A stretch of DNA of 64,000 bases from Branchinecta lynchi (lineage: Eukaryota; Arthropoda; Branchiopoda; Anostraca; Branchinectidae): contig JAKZAP010000151.1 of the NCBI GenBank assembly GCA_023053575.1, positions 32,342 to 96,341 of the forward strand. Direction: 5' to 3'. The position numbers and the translations under genes were made by a program. Positions 1 to 13,868 of the stretch are shown one piece after another. How positions within the stretch are numbered: position 1 is the stretch's first letter; the number at the start of each line of letters is the position of its first letter. The notes beneath the pieces are model-generated. The model saw only the letters and a list, made by a program, of their open reading frames with translations. It did no database searches and was not told the origin of the DNA.

Positions 1-2290
1 GTGGGAAAAACAACCTTGGGGGAAAACAAAGCTTGTGGGAAAACAAACCTGGTGGGAAAACCAACCTAGTGTGAAAAACAACCTAGTGGGAAAACAAACC
101 TTGTGAGAAAACAAACCTTGCGGGAAAACCAACCTTATGGGGAAAGCAACCCTGCGGAAAAACCAACCTTGTGGGAAAACCAACCTTGTGGGAAAACCAA
201 CCTTGTGGGAAAGCGAACCTTTTGGGAAAACCAACACAGTGGGAAAACAAACCTTGTGGGAAAACAAACCTTGTGGGGAAACAAACCTTGCGGGAAAACT
301 AACCTTGTGGGAAAACAAACCCTGCGGGAAAACCAACCTTGGGGGAAAACCAACCTTGCGGGAAAGCGAACCTTTTGGGAAAACCAACACAGTGGGAAAA
401 CAAACCTTGTGGGAAAACCAACCTTGCGGGAAAACCAACCTTGGGGGAAAACAAACCTTGTGGGAAAACAAACCTTGTGAGAAAACAATCCTTGTGGGAA
501 AACAAACCTTGTGGGGAAACAAACCTTGCGGGAAAACTAACCTTGTGGGAAAACAAACCTTGTGGGGAAACAAACCTTGTGGGGAAACAAACCTTGTGGG
601 AAAACTAACCTTGTGGGAAAACCAACCTTGCGGGAAAACCAACCTTGGGGGAAAACAAAGCTTGTGGGAAAACAAACCTTGTGGGAAGACCAACCTAGTG
701 GGAAACACAACCTAGTGGGAAAACAAACCTTATGGGGAAAGCAACCCTGCGGGAAAACCAACCTTGTGGGAAAACCAACCTTGTGGGAAAGCGAACCTTT
801 TGGGAAAACCAACACAGTGGGAAAACAAACCTTGTGGGAAAACCAACCTTGCGGGAAAACCAACCTTGGGGGAAAACAAACCTTGTGGGAAAACAAACCT
901 TGTGGGGAAACAAACCTTGTGGGGAAACAAACCTTGTGGGAAAACTAACCTTGTGGGAAAACAAACCTTGTGGGAAAACCAACCTTGTGGGAAAGCGAAC
1001 CTTTTGGGAAAACCAACACAGTGGGAAAACAAACCTTGTGGGAAAACAAACCTTGTGGGGAAACAAACCTTGCGGGAAAACTAACCTTGTGGGAAAACAA
1101 ACCCTGCGGGAAAACCAACCTTGTGGGAAAACCAACCTTGTGGGGAAACAAACCTTTCGGGAAAACCAACCTTGTGGGAAAACAAACCTTGTGGGAAAAC
1201 AAACCTTGTGGGGAAACAAACCTTAAGGGAAAACTAACCTTGTGGGAAAACAAACCCTGCGGGAAAACCAACCTTGTGGGAAAACCAACCTTGTGGGGAA
1301 ACAAACCTTTCGGAAAAACCAACCTTGTGGGAAAACAAACCTTGTGGGAAAACAAACCTTGTGGGGAAACAAACCTTGTGGGAAAACCAACCTTGCGGGA
1401 AAGCGAACCTTTTGGGAAAGAGAACCTTTTGGGAAAACAAACCTTTTGGGTAAACCAACCTTGCGGGAAAACCAACCTTGGGGGAAAACAAAGCTTGTGG
1501 GAAAACAAACCTTTTCGGAAAACCAACCTAGTGGGAAAAACAACCTAGTGGGAAAACAAACCTTGTGAGAAAACAAACCTTGTTGGAAAACCAACCTTAT
1601 GGGGAAAGCAACCCTGCGGGAAAACCAACCTTGTGGGAAAACCAACCTTGTGGGAAAGCGAACCTTTTGGGAAAACCAACACAGTGGGAAAACAAACCTT
1701 GTGGGAAAACAAACCTTGTGGGGAAACAAACCTTGCGGGAAAACTAACCTTGTGGGAAAACAAACCCTGCGGGAAAACCAACCTTGGGGGAAAACAAAGC
1801 TTGTGGGAAAACAAACCTTGTGGGGAAAACCAACCTAGTGGGAAAAACAACCTAGTGGGAAAACAAACCTTGTGAGAAAACAAACCTTGTGGGAAAACCA
1901 ACCTTATAGGGAAAGCAACCCTGCGGGAAAATCAACCTTGTGGGAAAACCAACCTTGTGGGAAAACCAACCTTGTGGAAAGCGAACCTTTTGGGAAAACC
2001 AACACAGTGGGAAAACAAACCTTGTGGGAAAACAAACCTTGTGGGGAAACAAACCTTGCGGGAAAACTAATCTTGTGGGAAAACAAACCCTGCGGGAAAA
2101 CCAACCTTGTGGGAAAACCAACCTTGTGGGGAAACAAACCTTTCGGGAAAACCAACCTTGTGGGAAAACAAACCTTGCGGGAAAACTAACCTTGTGGGAA
2201 AACAAACCCTGCGGGAAAACCAACCTTGTGGGAAAACCAACCTTGTGGGGAAACAAACCTTTCGGGAAAACCAACCTTGTGGGAAAACAA

Positions 2291-2310
2291 ACATTGTGTT
2301 AAATCAGACC
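2291..2310 (+). repeat. TTAAATCAG marker monomer, copy 1 (GTCGG subtype)
   Basis: Divergent double monomer ACATTGTGTTAAATCAGACC, the most distinctive variant in the array. Eight copies occur in the window in two subtypes, distinguished by GTCGG or GTGGG just downstream. All sit in a shared context of CCTTTCGGG monomers upstream and AAAACTAACCTTGC downstream, except as noted. Confidence 0.95.
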
Positions 2311-4245
2311 TTGTCGGAAAACTAACCTTGCGGGAAAACCAACCTTGTGGGAAAACCAACCTTATGGGAAAACCAACCTTGCGGGAAAACCAACCTTGGG
2401 GGAAAACAAACCTTGTGGGTAAACAAACCTTGTGGGAAAACAAACCCTGCGGGAAAACCAACCTTGTGGGAAAACCAACCTTGTGGGGAAACAAACCTTT
2501 CGGGAAAACCAACCTTGTGGGAAAACCAACCTTATGGGGAAACAAACCCTGCGGGAAAACCAACCTTGTGGGAAAACCAACCTTGCGGGAAAGCGAACCT
2601 TTTGGGAAAACCAACACAGTGGGAAAACAAACCTTGTGAGAAAACAATCCTTGTGGGAAAACAAACCTTGTGGGGAAACAAACCTTGTGGGGAAACAAAC
2701 CTTGTGGGAAAACTAACCTTGTGGGAAAACAAATCTTGCGGGAAAACTAACCTTGTGGGAAAACAAACCCTGTGGGAAAACAAACCTTGTGGGAAAACCA
2801 ACCTTGTGGGGAAACAAACCTTTCTGGAAAACCAACCTTGTTGCAAAACAAACCTTGTGGGAAAACAAACCTTGTGGGAAAACAAACCTTGTGGGAAAAC
2901 AAACCTTGTGAGAAAACAAACCTTGTGGGGAAACAAACCTAGTGGGAAAACAAACCTTGTGAGAAAACAAACCTTGTGGGAAAACCAACCTTGCGGGAAA
3001 GCGAACCTTGCGGGAAAGCGAACCTTGCGGGAAAAACAACACAGTGGGAAAACAAACCTTGTGAGAAAACAATCCTTGTGGGAAAACAAACCTTGTGGGG
3101 AAACAAACCTTGTGGGGAAACAAACCTTGTGGGAAAACAAACCTTGTGAGAAAACAAACCTTGTGGGGAAACAAACCTAGTGGGAAAACAAACCTTGTGA
3201 GAAAACAAACCTTGTGGGAAAACCAACCTTGCGGGAAAGCGAACCTCTTGGGAAAACCAACACAGTGGGAAAACAAACCTTGTGAGAAAACAATCCTTGT
3301 GGGAAAACAAACCTTGTGGGGAAACAAACCTTGTGGGGAAACAAACCTTGTGGGAAAACTAACCTTGTGGGAAAACAAACCTTGTGGGGAAACAAACCTT
3401 GTGGGGAAACAAACCTTGTGGGAAAACAAACCTTGTGAGAAAACAATCCTTGTGGGAAAACAAACCTTGTGGGGAAACAAACCTTGTGGGGAAACAAACC
3501 TTGTGGGGAAACAAACCTTGTGGGGAAACAAACCTTGTGGGAAAACAAACCTTGTGGGAAAACCAACCTTATGGGGAAAGCAACCCTGCGGGAAAACCAA
3601 CCTTGTGGGAAAACCAACCTTGTGGGAAAACCAACCTTGTGGGAAAGCGAACCTTTTGGGAAAACCAACACAGTGGGAAAACAAACCTTGTGGGAAAACA
3701 AACCTTGTGGGGAAACAAACCTTGCGGGAAAACTAACCTTGTGGGAAAAAAAACCCTGTGGGAAAACCAACCTTGGGGGAAAACAAAGCTTGTGGGAAAA
3801 CAAACCTTGTGGGAAAACCAACCTAGTGGGAAAAACAACCTAGTGGGAAAACAAACCTTGTGAGAAAACAAACCTTGTGGGAAAACCAACCTCATGTGGA
3901 AAGCAACCCTGCGGGAAAACCAACCTTGTGGGAAAACCAACCTTGTGGGAAAACCAACCTTGTGGGAAAGCGAACCTTTTGGGAAAACCAACATAGTGGG
4001 AAAACAAACCTTGTGGGAAAACAAACCTTGTGGGGAAACAAACCTTGCGGGAAAACTAACCTTGTGGGAAAACAAACCCTGCGGGAAAACCAACCTTGTG
4101 GGAAAACCAACCTTGTGGGGAAACAAACCTTTCGGGAAAACTAACCTTGTGGGAAAACAAACCCTGCGGGAAAACCAACCTTGTGGGAAAACCAACCTTG
4201 TGGGGAAACAAACATTTCGGGAAAACCAACCTTGTGGGAAAACAA

Positions 4246-4265
4246 ACATTGTGTTAAATCAGACC
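4246..4265 (+). repeat. TTAAATCAG marker monomer, copy 2 (GTGGG subtype)
   Basis: Lies 1,955 bp (115 monomers) after copy 1. The monomer before it reads ACATTTCGGG rather than CCTTTCGGG. Confidence 0.95.
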
Positions 4266-6524
4266 TTGTGGGAAAACTAACCTTGCGGGAAAACCAATCT
4301 TGTGGGAAAACCAACCTTATGGGAAAACCAACCTTGCGGGAAAACCAACCTTGCGGGAAAGTGAACCTTTTGGGAAAACCAAAACAGTGGGAAAACAAAC
4401 CTTGTGAGAAAACAATCCTTGTGGGAAAACAAACCTTGTGGGAAAACAAACCTTGTGGGAAAACCAACCTAGTGGGAAAACAAACCTTGTGAGAAAACAA
4501 ACCTTTTGGGAAAACCAATCTTATGGGGAAACAAACCCTGCGGGAAAACCAACCTTGTGGGAAAACCAACCTTGCGGGAAAGTGAACCTTTTGGGAAAAC
4601 CAACACAGTGGGAAAACAAACCTTGTGAGAAAACAATCCTTGTGGGAAAACAAACCTTGTGGGGAAACAAACCTTGTGGGGAAACAAACCTTGTGGGAAA
4701 ACTAACCTTGTGGGAAAACGAACCTTGCGGGAAAACTAACCTTGTGGGAAAACAAACCCTGCGGGAAAACAAACCTTGTGGGAAAACCAACCTTGTGGGG
4801 AAACAAACCTTTCTGGAAAACCAACCTTGTGGCAAAACAAACCTTGTGGGAAAACAAACCTTGTGGGAAAACAAACCTTGTGGGAAAACAAACCTTGTGA
4901 GAAAACAAAGCTTGTGGGGAAACAAACCTAGTGGGAAAACAAACCTTGTGAGAAAACAAACCTTGTGGGAAAACCAACCTTGCGGGAAAGCGAACCTTGC
5001 GGGAAAGCGAACCTCTTGGGAAAACCAACACAGTGGGAAAACAAACCTTGTGAGAAAACAATCCTTGTGGGAAAACAAACCTTGTGGGGAAACAAACCTT
5101 GTGGGGAAACAAACCTTGTGGGAAAACTAACCTTGTGGGAAAACAAACCTTGCGGGAAAACTAACCTTGTGGGAAAACAAACCCTGCGGGAAAACCAGCC
5201 TTGTGGGAAAACCAACCTTGTGGGGAAACAAACCTTTCGGGAAAACCAACCTTGTGGGAAAACAAGCCTTGTGAGAAAACAAACATTGTGGGGAAACAAA
5301 CCTTGTGGGAAAACCAGCCTTGCGGGAAAGCGAACCTTTTGGGAAAACCAACCTTATGGGGAAAGCAACCCTGCGGGAAAACCAACCTTGTGGGAAAACC
5401 AACCTTGTGGGAAAACCAACCTTTTGGGAAAGCGAACCTTTTGGGAAAACCAACACAGTGGGAAAACAAACCTTGTGGGAAAACAAACCTTGTGGGGAAA
5501 CAAACCTTGTGGGAAAACCAACCTTGCGGGAAAGCGAACCTTTTGGGAAAACCAACACAGTGGGAAAACAAACCTTGTGGGTAAAACAACCTTGCGGGAA
5601 AACCAACCTTGGGGGAAAACAAAGCTTCTGGGAAAACAAACCTTGTGGGAAAACCAACCTAGTGGGAAAAACAACCTTGGGGGAAAACAAAGCTTGTGGG
5701 AAAACAAACCTTGTGGGAAAACCAACCTAGTGGGAAAAACAACCTAGTGGGAAAACAAACCTTGTGAGAAAACAAACCTTGTGGGAAAACCAACCTTAGG
5801 GGGAAAGCAACCCTGCGGGAAAACCAACCTTGTGGGAAAACCAACCTTGTGGGAAAACCAACCTTGTGGGAAAGCGAACCTTTTGGGAAAACCAACACAG
5901 TGGGAAAACAAACCTTGTGGGAAAACAAACCTTGTGGGGAAACAAACCTTGCGGGAAAACTAACCTTGTGGGAAAACAAACCCTGCGGGAAAACCAACCT
6001 TGGGGGAAAACAAAGCTTGTGGGAAAACAAACCTTGTGGGGAAAACCAACCTAGTGGGAAAAACAACCTAGTGGGAAAACAAACCTTGTGAGAAAACAAA
6101 CCTTGTGGGAAAACCAACCTTATAGGGAAAGCAACCCTGCGGGAAAATCAACCTTGTGGGAAAACCAACCTTGTGGGAAAACCAACCTTGTGGGAAAACC
6201 AACCTTGTGGGAAAGCGAACCTTTTGGGAAAACCAACACAGTGGGAAAACAAACCTTGTGGGAAAACAAACCTTGTGGGGAAACAAACCTTGCGGGAAAA
6301 CTAATCTTGTGGGAAAACAAACCCTGCGGGAAAACCAACCTTGTGGGAAAACCAACCTTGTGGGGAAACAAACCTTTCGGGAAAACCAACCTTGTGGGAA
6401 AACAAACCTTGCGGGAAAACTAACCTTGTGGGAAAACAAACCCTGCGGGAAAACCAACCTTGTGGGAAAACCAACCTTGTGGGGAAACAAACCTTTCGGG
6501 AAAACCAACCTTGTGGGAAAACAA

Positions 6525-6544
6525 ACATTGTGTTAAATCAGACC
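6525..6544 (+). repeat. TTAAATCAG marker monomer, copy 3 (GTCGG subtype)
   Basis: Equivalent of copy 1 in the second copy of unit A, offset 4,234 bp. Confidence 0.95.
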
Positions 6545-7867
6545 TTGTCGGAAAACTAACCTTGCGGGAAAACCAACCTTGCGGGAAAACCAACCTTATG
6601 GGAAAACCAACCTTGCGGGAAAACCAACCGTGGGGGAAAACAAACCTTGTGGGTAAACAAACCTTGTGGGAAAACAAACCCTGTGGGAAAACCAACCTAG
6701 TTGGAAAACAAACCTTGTGAGAAAACAAACCTTTTGGGAAAACCAACCTTATGGGGAAAGCAACCCTGCGGGAAAACCAACCTTGTGGGAAAACCAACCT
6801 TGTGGGAAAACCAACCTTGCGGGAAAGCGAACCTCTTGGGAAAACCAACACAGTGGGAAAACAAACCTTGTGAGAAAACAATCCTTGTGGGAAAACAAAC
6901 CTTGTGGGGAAACAAACCTTGTGGGGAAACAAACCTTGTGGGAAAACTAACCTTGTGGGAAAACAAACCTTGTGGGGAAACAAACCTTGTGGGGAAACAA
7001 ACCTTGTGGGAAAACAAACCTTGTGAGAAAACAATCCTTGTGGGAAAACAAACCTTGTGGGGAAACAAACCTTGTGGGGAAACAAACCTTGTGGGGAAAC
7101 AAACCTTGTGGGGAAACAAACCTTGTGGGAAAACAAACCTTGTGGGAAAACCAACCTTATGGGGAAAGCAACCCTGCGGGAAAACCAACCTTGTGGGAAA
7201 ACCAACCTTGTGGGAAAACCAACCTTGTGGGAAAGCGAACCTTTTGGGAAAACCAACACAGTGGGAAAACAAACCTTGTGGGAAAACAAACCTTGTGGGG
7301 AAACAAACCTTGCGGGAAAACTAACCTTGTGGGAAAACAAACCCTGTGGGAAAACCAACCTTGGGGGAAAACAAAGCTTGTGGGAAAACAAACCTTGTGG
7401 GAAAACCAACCTAGTGGGAAAAACAACCTAGTGGGAAAACAAACCTTGTGAGAAAACAAACCTTGTGGGAAAACCAACCTCATGGGGAAAGCAACCCTGC
7501 GGGAAAACCAACCTTGTGGGAAAACCAACCTTGTGGGAAAACCAACCTTGTGGGAAAGCGAACCTTTTGGGAAAACCAACATAGTGGGAAAACAAACCTT
7601 GTGGGAAAACAAACCTTGTGGGGAAACAAACCTTGCGGGAAAACTAACCTTGTGGGAAAACAAACCCTGCGGGAAAACCAACCTTGTGGGAAAACCAACC
7701 TTGTGGGGAAACAAACCTTTCGGGAAAACCAACCTTGTGGGAAAACAAACCTTGCGGGAAAACTAACCTTGTGGGAAAACAAACCCTGCGGGAAAACCAA
7801 CCTTGTGGGAAAACCAACCTTGTGGGGAAACAAACCTTTCGGGAAAACCAACCTTGTGGGAAAACAA

Positions 7868-7887
7868 ACATTGTGTTAAATCAGACC
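7868..7887 (+). repeat. TTAAATCAG marker monomer, copy 4 (GTGGG subtype)
   Basis: Equivalent of copy 2 in the second copy of unit A, offset 3,622 bp. Confidence 0.95.
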
Positions 7888-8784
7888 TTGTGGGAAAACT
7901 AACCTTGCGGGAAAACCAACCTTGTGGGAAAACCAACCTTATGGGAAAACCAACCTTGCGGGAAAACCAACCTTGCGGGAAAGTGAACCTTTTGGGAAAA
8001 CCAAAACAGTGGGAAAACAAACCTTGTGAGAAAACAATCCTTGTGGGAAAACAAACCTTGTGGGAAAACAAACCTTGTGGGAAAACCAACCTAGTGGGAA
8101 AACAAACCTTGTGAGAAAACAAACCTTTTGGGAAAACCAATCTTATGGGGAAACAAACCCTGCGGGAAAACCAACCTTGTGGGAAAACCAACCTTGCGGG
8201 AAAGTGAACCTTTTGGGAAAACCAACACAGTGGGAAAACAAACCTTGTGAGAAAACAATACTTGTGGGAAAACAAACCTTGTGGGGAAACAAACCTTGTG
8301 GGGAAACAAACCTTGTGGGAAAACTAACCTTGTGGGAAAACAAACCTTGCGGGAAAACTAACCTTGTGGGAAAACAAACCCTGCGGGAAAACAACCTTGT
8401 GGGAAAACCAACCTTGTGGGGAAACAAACCTTTCTGGAAAACCAACCTTGTGGCAAAACAAACCTTGTGGGAAAACAAACCTTGTGGGAAAACAAACCTT
8501 GTGGGAAAACAAACCTTGTGGGAAAACAAACCTTGTGAGAAAACAAACCTTGTGGGGAAACAAACCTAGTGGGAAAACAAACCTTGTGAGAAAACAAACC
8601 TTGTGGGAAAACCAACCTTGCGGGAAAGCGAACCTTGCGGGAAAGCGAACCTCTTGGGAAAACCAACACAGTGGGAAAACAAACCTTGTGAGAAAACAAT
8701 CCTTGTGGGAAAACAAACCTTGTGGGGAAACAAACCTTGTGGGGAAACAAACCTTGTGGGAAAACTAACCTTGTGGGAAAACAA

Positions 8785-10380
8785 ACCTTGCGGGAAAACT
8801 AACCTTGTGGGAAAACAAACCCTGCGGGAAAACCAGCCTTGTGGGAAAACCACCTTGTGGGGAAACAAACCTTTCGGGAAAACCAACCTTGTGGGAAAAC
8901 AAGCCTTGTGAGAAAACAAACATTGTGGGGAAACAAACCTTGTGGGAAAACCAGCCTTGCGGGAAAGCGAACCTTTTGGGAAAACCAACCTTATGGGGAA
9001 AGCAACCCTGCGGGAAAACCAACCTTGTGGGAAAACCAACCTTGTGGGAAAACCAACCTTTTGGGAAAGCGAACCTTTTGGGAAAACCAACACAGTGGGA
9101 AAACAAACCTTGTGGGAAAACAAACCTTGTGGGGAAACAAACCTTGTGGGAAAACCAACCTTGCGGGAAAGCGAACCTTTTGGGAAAACCAACACAGTGG
9201 GAAAACAAACCTTGTGGGTAAACCAACCTTGCGGGAAAACCAACCTTGGGGGAAAACAAAGCTTCTGGGAAAACAAACCTTGTGGGAAAACCAACCTAGT
9301 GGGAAAAACAACCTTGGGGGAAAACAAAGCTTGTGGGAAAACAAACCTTGTGGGAAAACCAACCTAGTGGGAAAAACAACCTAGTGGGAAAACAAACCTT
9401 GTGAGAAAACAAACCTTGTGGGAAAACCAACCTTATGGGGAAAGCAACCCTGCGGGAAAACCAACCTTGTGGGAAAACCAACCTTGTGGGAAAACCAACC
9501 TTGTGGGAAAGCGAACCTTTTGGGAAAACCAACACAGTGGGAAAACAAACCTTGTGGGAAAACAAACCTTGTGGGGAAACAAACCTTGCGGGAAAACTAA
9601 CCTTGTGGGAAAACAAACCCTGCGGGAAAACCAGCCTTGTGGGAAAACCACCTTGTGGGGAAACAAACCTTTCGGGAAAACCAACCTTGTGGGAAAACAA
9701 GCCTTGTGAGAAAACAAACATTGTGGGGAAACAAACCTTGTGGGAAAACCAGCCTTGCGGGAAAGCGAACCTTTTGGGAAAACCAACCTTATGGGGAAAG
9801 CAACCCTGCGGGAAAACCAACCTTGTGGGAAAACCAACCTTGTGGGAAAACCAACCTTTTGGGAAAGCGAACCTTTTGGGAAAACCAACACAGTGGGAAA
9901 ACAAACCTTGTGGGAAAACAAACCTTGTGGGGAAACAAACCTTGTGGGAAAACCAACCTTGCGGGAAAGCGAACCTTTTGGGAAAACCAACACAGTGGGA
10001 AAACAAACCTTGTGGGTAAACCAACCTTGCGGGAAAACCAACCTTGGGGGAAAACAAAGCTTCTGGGAAAACAAACCTTGTGGGAAAACCAACCTAGTGG
10101 GAAAAACAACCTTGGGGGAAAACAAAGCTTGTGGGAAAACAAACCTTGTGGGAAAACCAACCTAGTGGGAAAAACAACCTAGTGGGAAAACAAACCTTGT
10201 GAGAAAACAAACCTTGTGGGAAAACCAACCTTATGGGGAAAGCAACCCTGCGGGAAAACCAACCTTGTGGGAAAACCAACCTTGTGGGAAAACCAACCTT
10301 GTGGGAAAGCGAACCTTTTGGGAAAACCAACACAGTGGGAAAACAAACCTTGTGGGAAAACAAACCTTGTGGGGAAACAA
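8785..10380 (+). repeat. Tandem duplication of a 798-bp unit (47 monomers minus 1 bp)
   Basis: Copies at about 8785-9582 and 9583-10380 agree in variant order. Both carry the same one-base deletion in a monomer (AAAACCACCTTG at 8849 and 9647), which makes the period 798 rather than 799. The shared private indel shows the unit was duplicated after the deletion arose. Confidence 0.93.
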
Positions 10381-13300
10381 ACCTTGCGGGAAAACTAACC
10401 TTGTGGGAAAACAAACCCTGCGGGAAAACCAACCTTGGGGGAAAACCAACCTTGCGGGAAAGCGAACCTTTTGGGAAAACCAACACAGTGGGAAAACAAC
10501 CTTGTGAGAAAACAATCCTTGTGGGAAAACAAACCTTGTGGGGAAACAAACCTTGTGGGGAAACAAACTTTGTGGGAAAACTAACCTTGTGGGAAAACGA
10601 ACCTTGCGGGAAAACTAACCTTGTGGGAAAACAAACCCTGCGGGAAAACCAACCTTGTGGGAAAACCAACCTTGTGGGAAAACCAACCTTGTGGGAAAGC
10701 GAACCTTTTGGGAAAACCAACCTTGTGGGAAAACCAACCTTGTGGGAAAACAAACCTTGCGGGAAAACTAACCTTGTGGGAAAACAAACCCTGTGGGAAA
10801 ACAAACCTTGTGGGAAAACCAACCTTGTGGGGAAACAAACCTTTCTGGAAAACCAACCTTGTGGCAAAACAAACCTTGTGGGAAAACAAACCTTGTGGGA
10901 AAACGAACCTTGTGGGAAAACAAACCTTGTGGGAAAACAAACCTTGTGGGGAAACAAACCTTGTGGGAAAACCAACCTTGCGGGAAAGCGAACCTTTTGG
11001 GAAAACCAACAAAGTGGGAAAACAAACCTTGTGGGAAAACCAACCTTGCGGGAAAACCAACCTTGGGGGAAAACAAAGCTTGTGGGAAAACAAACCTTGT
11101 GGGAAGACCAACCTAGTGGGAAACACAACCTAGTGGGAAAACAAACCTTATGGGGAAAGCAACCCTGCGGGAAAACCAACCTTGTGGGAAAACCAACCTT
11201 GTGGGAAAGCGAACCTTTTGGGAAAACCAACACAGTGGGAAAACAAACCTTGTGAGAAAACAATCCTTGTGGGAAAACAAACCTTGTGGGGAAACAAACC
11301 TTGTGGGGAAACAAACCTTGTGGGAAAACAAACCTTGTGAGAAAACAAACCTTGTGGGGAAACAAACCTAGTGGGAAAACAAACCTTGTGAGAAAACAAA
11401 CCTTGTGGGAAAACCAACCTTGCGGGAAAGCGAACCTCTTGGGAAAACCAACACAGTGGGAAAACAAACCTTGTGAGAAAACAATCCTTGTGGGAAAACA
11501 AACCTTGTGGGGAAACAAACCTTGTGGGGAAACAAACCTTGTGGGAAAACTAACCTTGTGGGAAAACAAACCTTGTGGGGAAACAAACCTTGTGGGGAAA
11601 CAAACCTTGTGGGAAAACAAACCTTGTGAGAAAACAATCCTTGTGGGAAAACAAACCTTGTGGGGAAAAAAACCTTGTGGGGAAACAAACCTTGTGGGGA
11701 AACAAACCTTGTGGGGAAACAAACCTTGTGGGAAAACAAACCTTGTGGGAAAACAAGCCTTGTGAGAAAACAAACATTGTGGGGAAACAAACCTTGTGGG
11801 AAAACCAGCCTTGCGGGAAAGCGAACCTTTTGGGAAAACCAACCTTATGGGGAAAGCAACCCTGCGGGAAAACCAACCTTGTGGGAAAACCAACCTTGTG
11901 GGAAAACCAACCTTTTGGGAAAGCGAACCTTTTGGGAAAACCAACACAGTGGGAAAACAAACCTTGTGGGAAAACAAACCTTGTGGGGAAACAAACCATG
12001 CGGGAAAACTAACCTTGTGGGAAAACAAACCCTGCGGGAAAACCAACCTTGTGTGAAAACCAACCTTGTGGGGAAACAAACCTTTCGGGAAAACCAACCT
12101 TGTGGGAAAACAAACCTTGTGGGAAAATAAACCTAGTGGGGAAACAAACCTTGTGGGAAAACCAACCTTGCGGGAAAGCGAACCTTTTGGGAAAACCAAC
12201 ACAGTGGGAAAACAAACCTTGTGGGAAAACAAAGCTTCTGGGAAAACAAACCTTGTGGGAAAACCAACCTAGTGGGAAAAACAACCTTGGGGGAAAACAA
12301 AGCTTGTGGGAAAACAAACCTTGTGGGAAAACCAACCTAGTGGGAAAAACAACCTAGTGGGAAAACAAACCTTGTGAGAAAACAAACCTTGTGGGAAAAC
12401 CAACCTTATGGGGAAAGCAACCCTGCGGGAAAGCGAACCTTTTGGGAAAACCAACACAGTGGGAAAACAAACCTTGTGGGTAAACCAACCTTGCGGGAAA
12501 AACAACCTAGTGGGACAACAAACCTTGTGAGAAAACAAACCTTGTGGGAAAACCAACCTTATGGGGAAAGCAACCCTGCGGGAAAACCAACCTAGTGGGA
12601 AAACAAACCTTGTGAGAAAACAAACCTTGTGGGAAAACCAACCTTATGGGGAAAGCAACCCTGCGGGAAAGCGAACCTTTTGGGAAAACCAACACAGTGG
12701 GAAAACAAACCTTGTGGGTAAACCAACCTTGCGGGAAAACCAACCTTGGGGGAAAACAAAGCTTCTGGGAAAACAAACCTTATGGGAAAACTAACCTAGT
12801 GGGAAAAACAACCTTGGGGGAAAACAAAGCTTGTGGGAAAACAAACCTTGTGGGAAAACCAACCTAGTGGGAAAAACAACCTAGTGGGAAAACAAACCTT
12901 GTGAGAAAACAAACCTTGTGGGGAAACCAACCTTATGGGGAAAGCAACCCTGCGGGAAAACCAACCTTGTGGGAACACCAACCTTGTGGGAAAACCAACC
13001 TTGTGGGAAAGCGAACCTTTTGGGAAAACCAACACAGTGGGAAAACAAACCTTGTGGGAAAACAAACCTTGTGGGGAAACAAACCTTGCGGGAAAACTAA
13101 CCTTGTGGGAAAACAAACCCTGCGGGAAAACCAACCTTGGGGGAAAACCAACCTTGCGGGAAAGCGAACCTTTTGGGAAAACCAACACAGTAGGAAAACA
13201 ACCTTGTGAGAAAACAATCCTTGTGGGAAAACAAACCTTGTGGGGAAACAAACCTTGTGGGGAAACAAACCTTGTGGGAAAACTAACCTTGTGGTAAAAC

Positions 13301-13868
13301 CAACCTTGGGGGAAAACCAACCTTGCGGGGAAAGCGAACCTTTTGGGAAAACCAACACAGTAGGAAAACAACCTTGTGAGAAAACAATCCTTGTGGGAAA
13401 ACAAACCTTGTGGGGAAACAAACCTTGTGGGGAAACAAACCTTGTGGGAAAACTAACCTTGTGGGAAAACAAACCTTGCGGGAAAACTAACCTTGTGGGA
13501 AAACAAACCCTGCGGGAAAACAAACCTTGTGGGAAAACCAACCTTGTGGGAAAACCAACCTTGTGGGAAAGCGAACCTTTTGGGAAAACCAACACAGTGG
13601 GAAAACAAACCTTGTGGGAAAACAAACCTTGCGGGAAAACTAACCTTGTGGGAAAACAAACCCTGCGGGAAAACAAACCTTGTGGGAAAACCAACCTTGT
13701 GGGGAAACAAACCTTTCTGGAAAACCAACCTTGTGGCAAAACAAACCTTGTGGGAAAACAAACCTTGTGGGAAAACGAACCTTGTGGGAAAACAAACCTT
13801 GTGAGAAAACAAACCTTGTGGGGAAACAAACCTAGTGGGGAAAACAAACCTTGTGAGAAACAAACCTT

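Larger units (their letters stand above)
1565..5763 (+). repeat. Higher-order repeat unit A, first copy (about 4.2 kb)
   Basis: Starts near a GTGAGAAAACAAACC monomer and is followed directly by a second copy. Private variants shared by both copies show the relationship: GTGGGGAAAACC at 1829 and 6041, TTATAGGG at 1909 and 6121, AAAATCAACC at 1928 and 6144. The offset is 4,216 bp (248 monomers) at the left, 4,234 bp after an 18-bp indel, and about 3,590-3,640 bp past an internal deletion. Confidence 0.9.
5764..9400 (+). repeat. Higher-order repeat unit A, second copy (about 3.6 kb, internally deleted)
   Basis: Same variant order as 1.57-5.76 kb, but about 600 bp shorter, with the loss lying opposite 2.5-3.2 kb. 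Segment 6972-7451 corresponds to 3384-3863 (offset 3,588) and 8942-9367 to 5305-5730 (offset 3,637). Its right part overlaps the first copy of the 798-bp duplication. Boundaries are approximate. Confidence 0.88.

Noticed and set aside
10094..12232. Very long open frame (about 712 codons, bottom strand) and dozens of others of 200-620 codons
   Set aside because: They follow from a stop-free 17-bp repeat. All frames give the same periodic peptide, frames on both strands overlap throughout, and there is no start context, domain or conserved frame. Variant stops fall wherever variant monomers fall.
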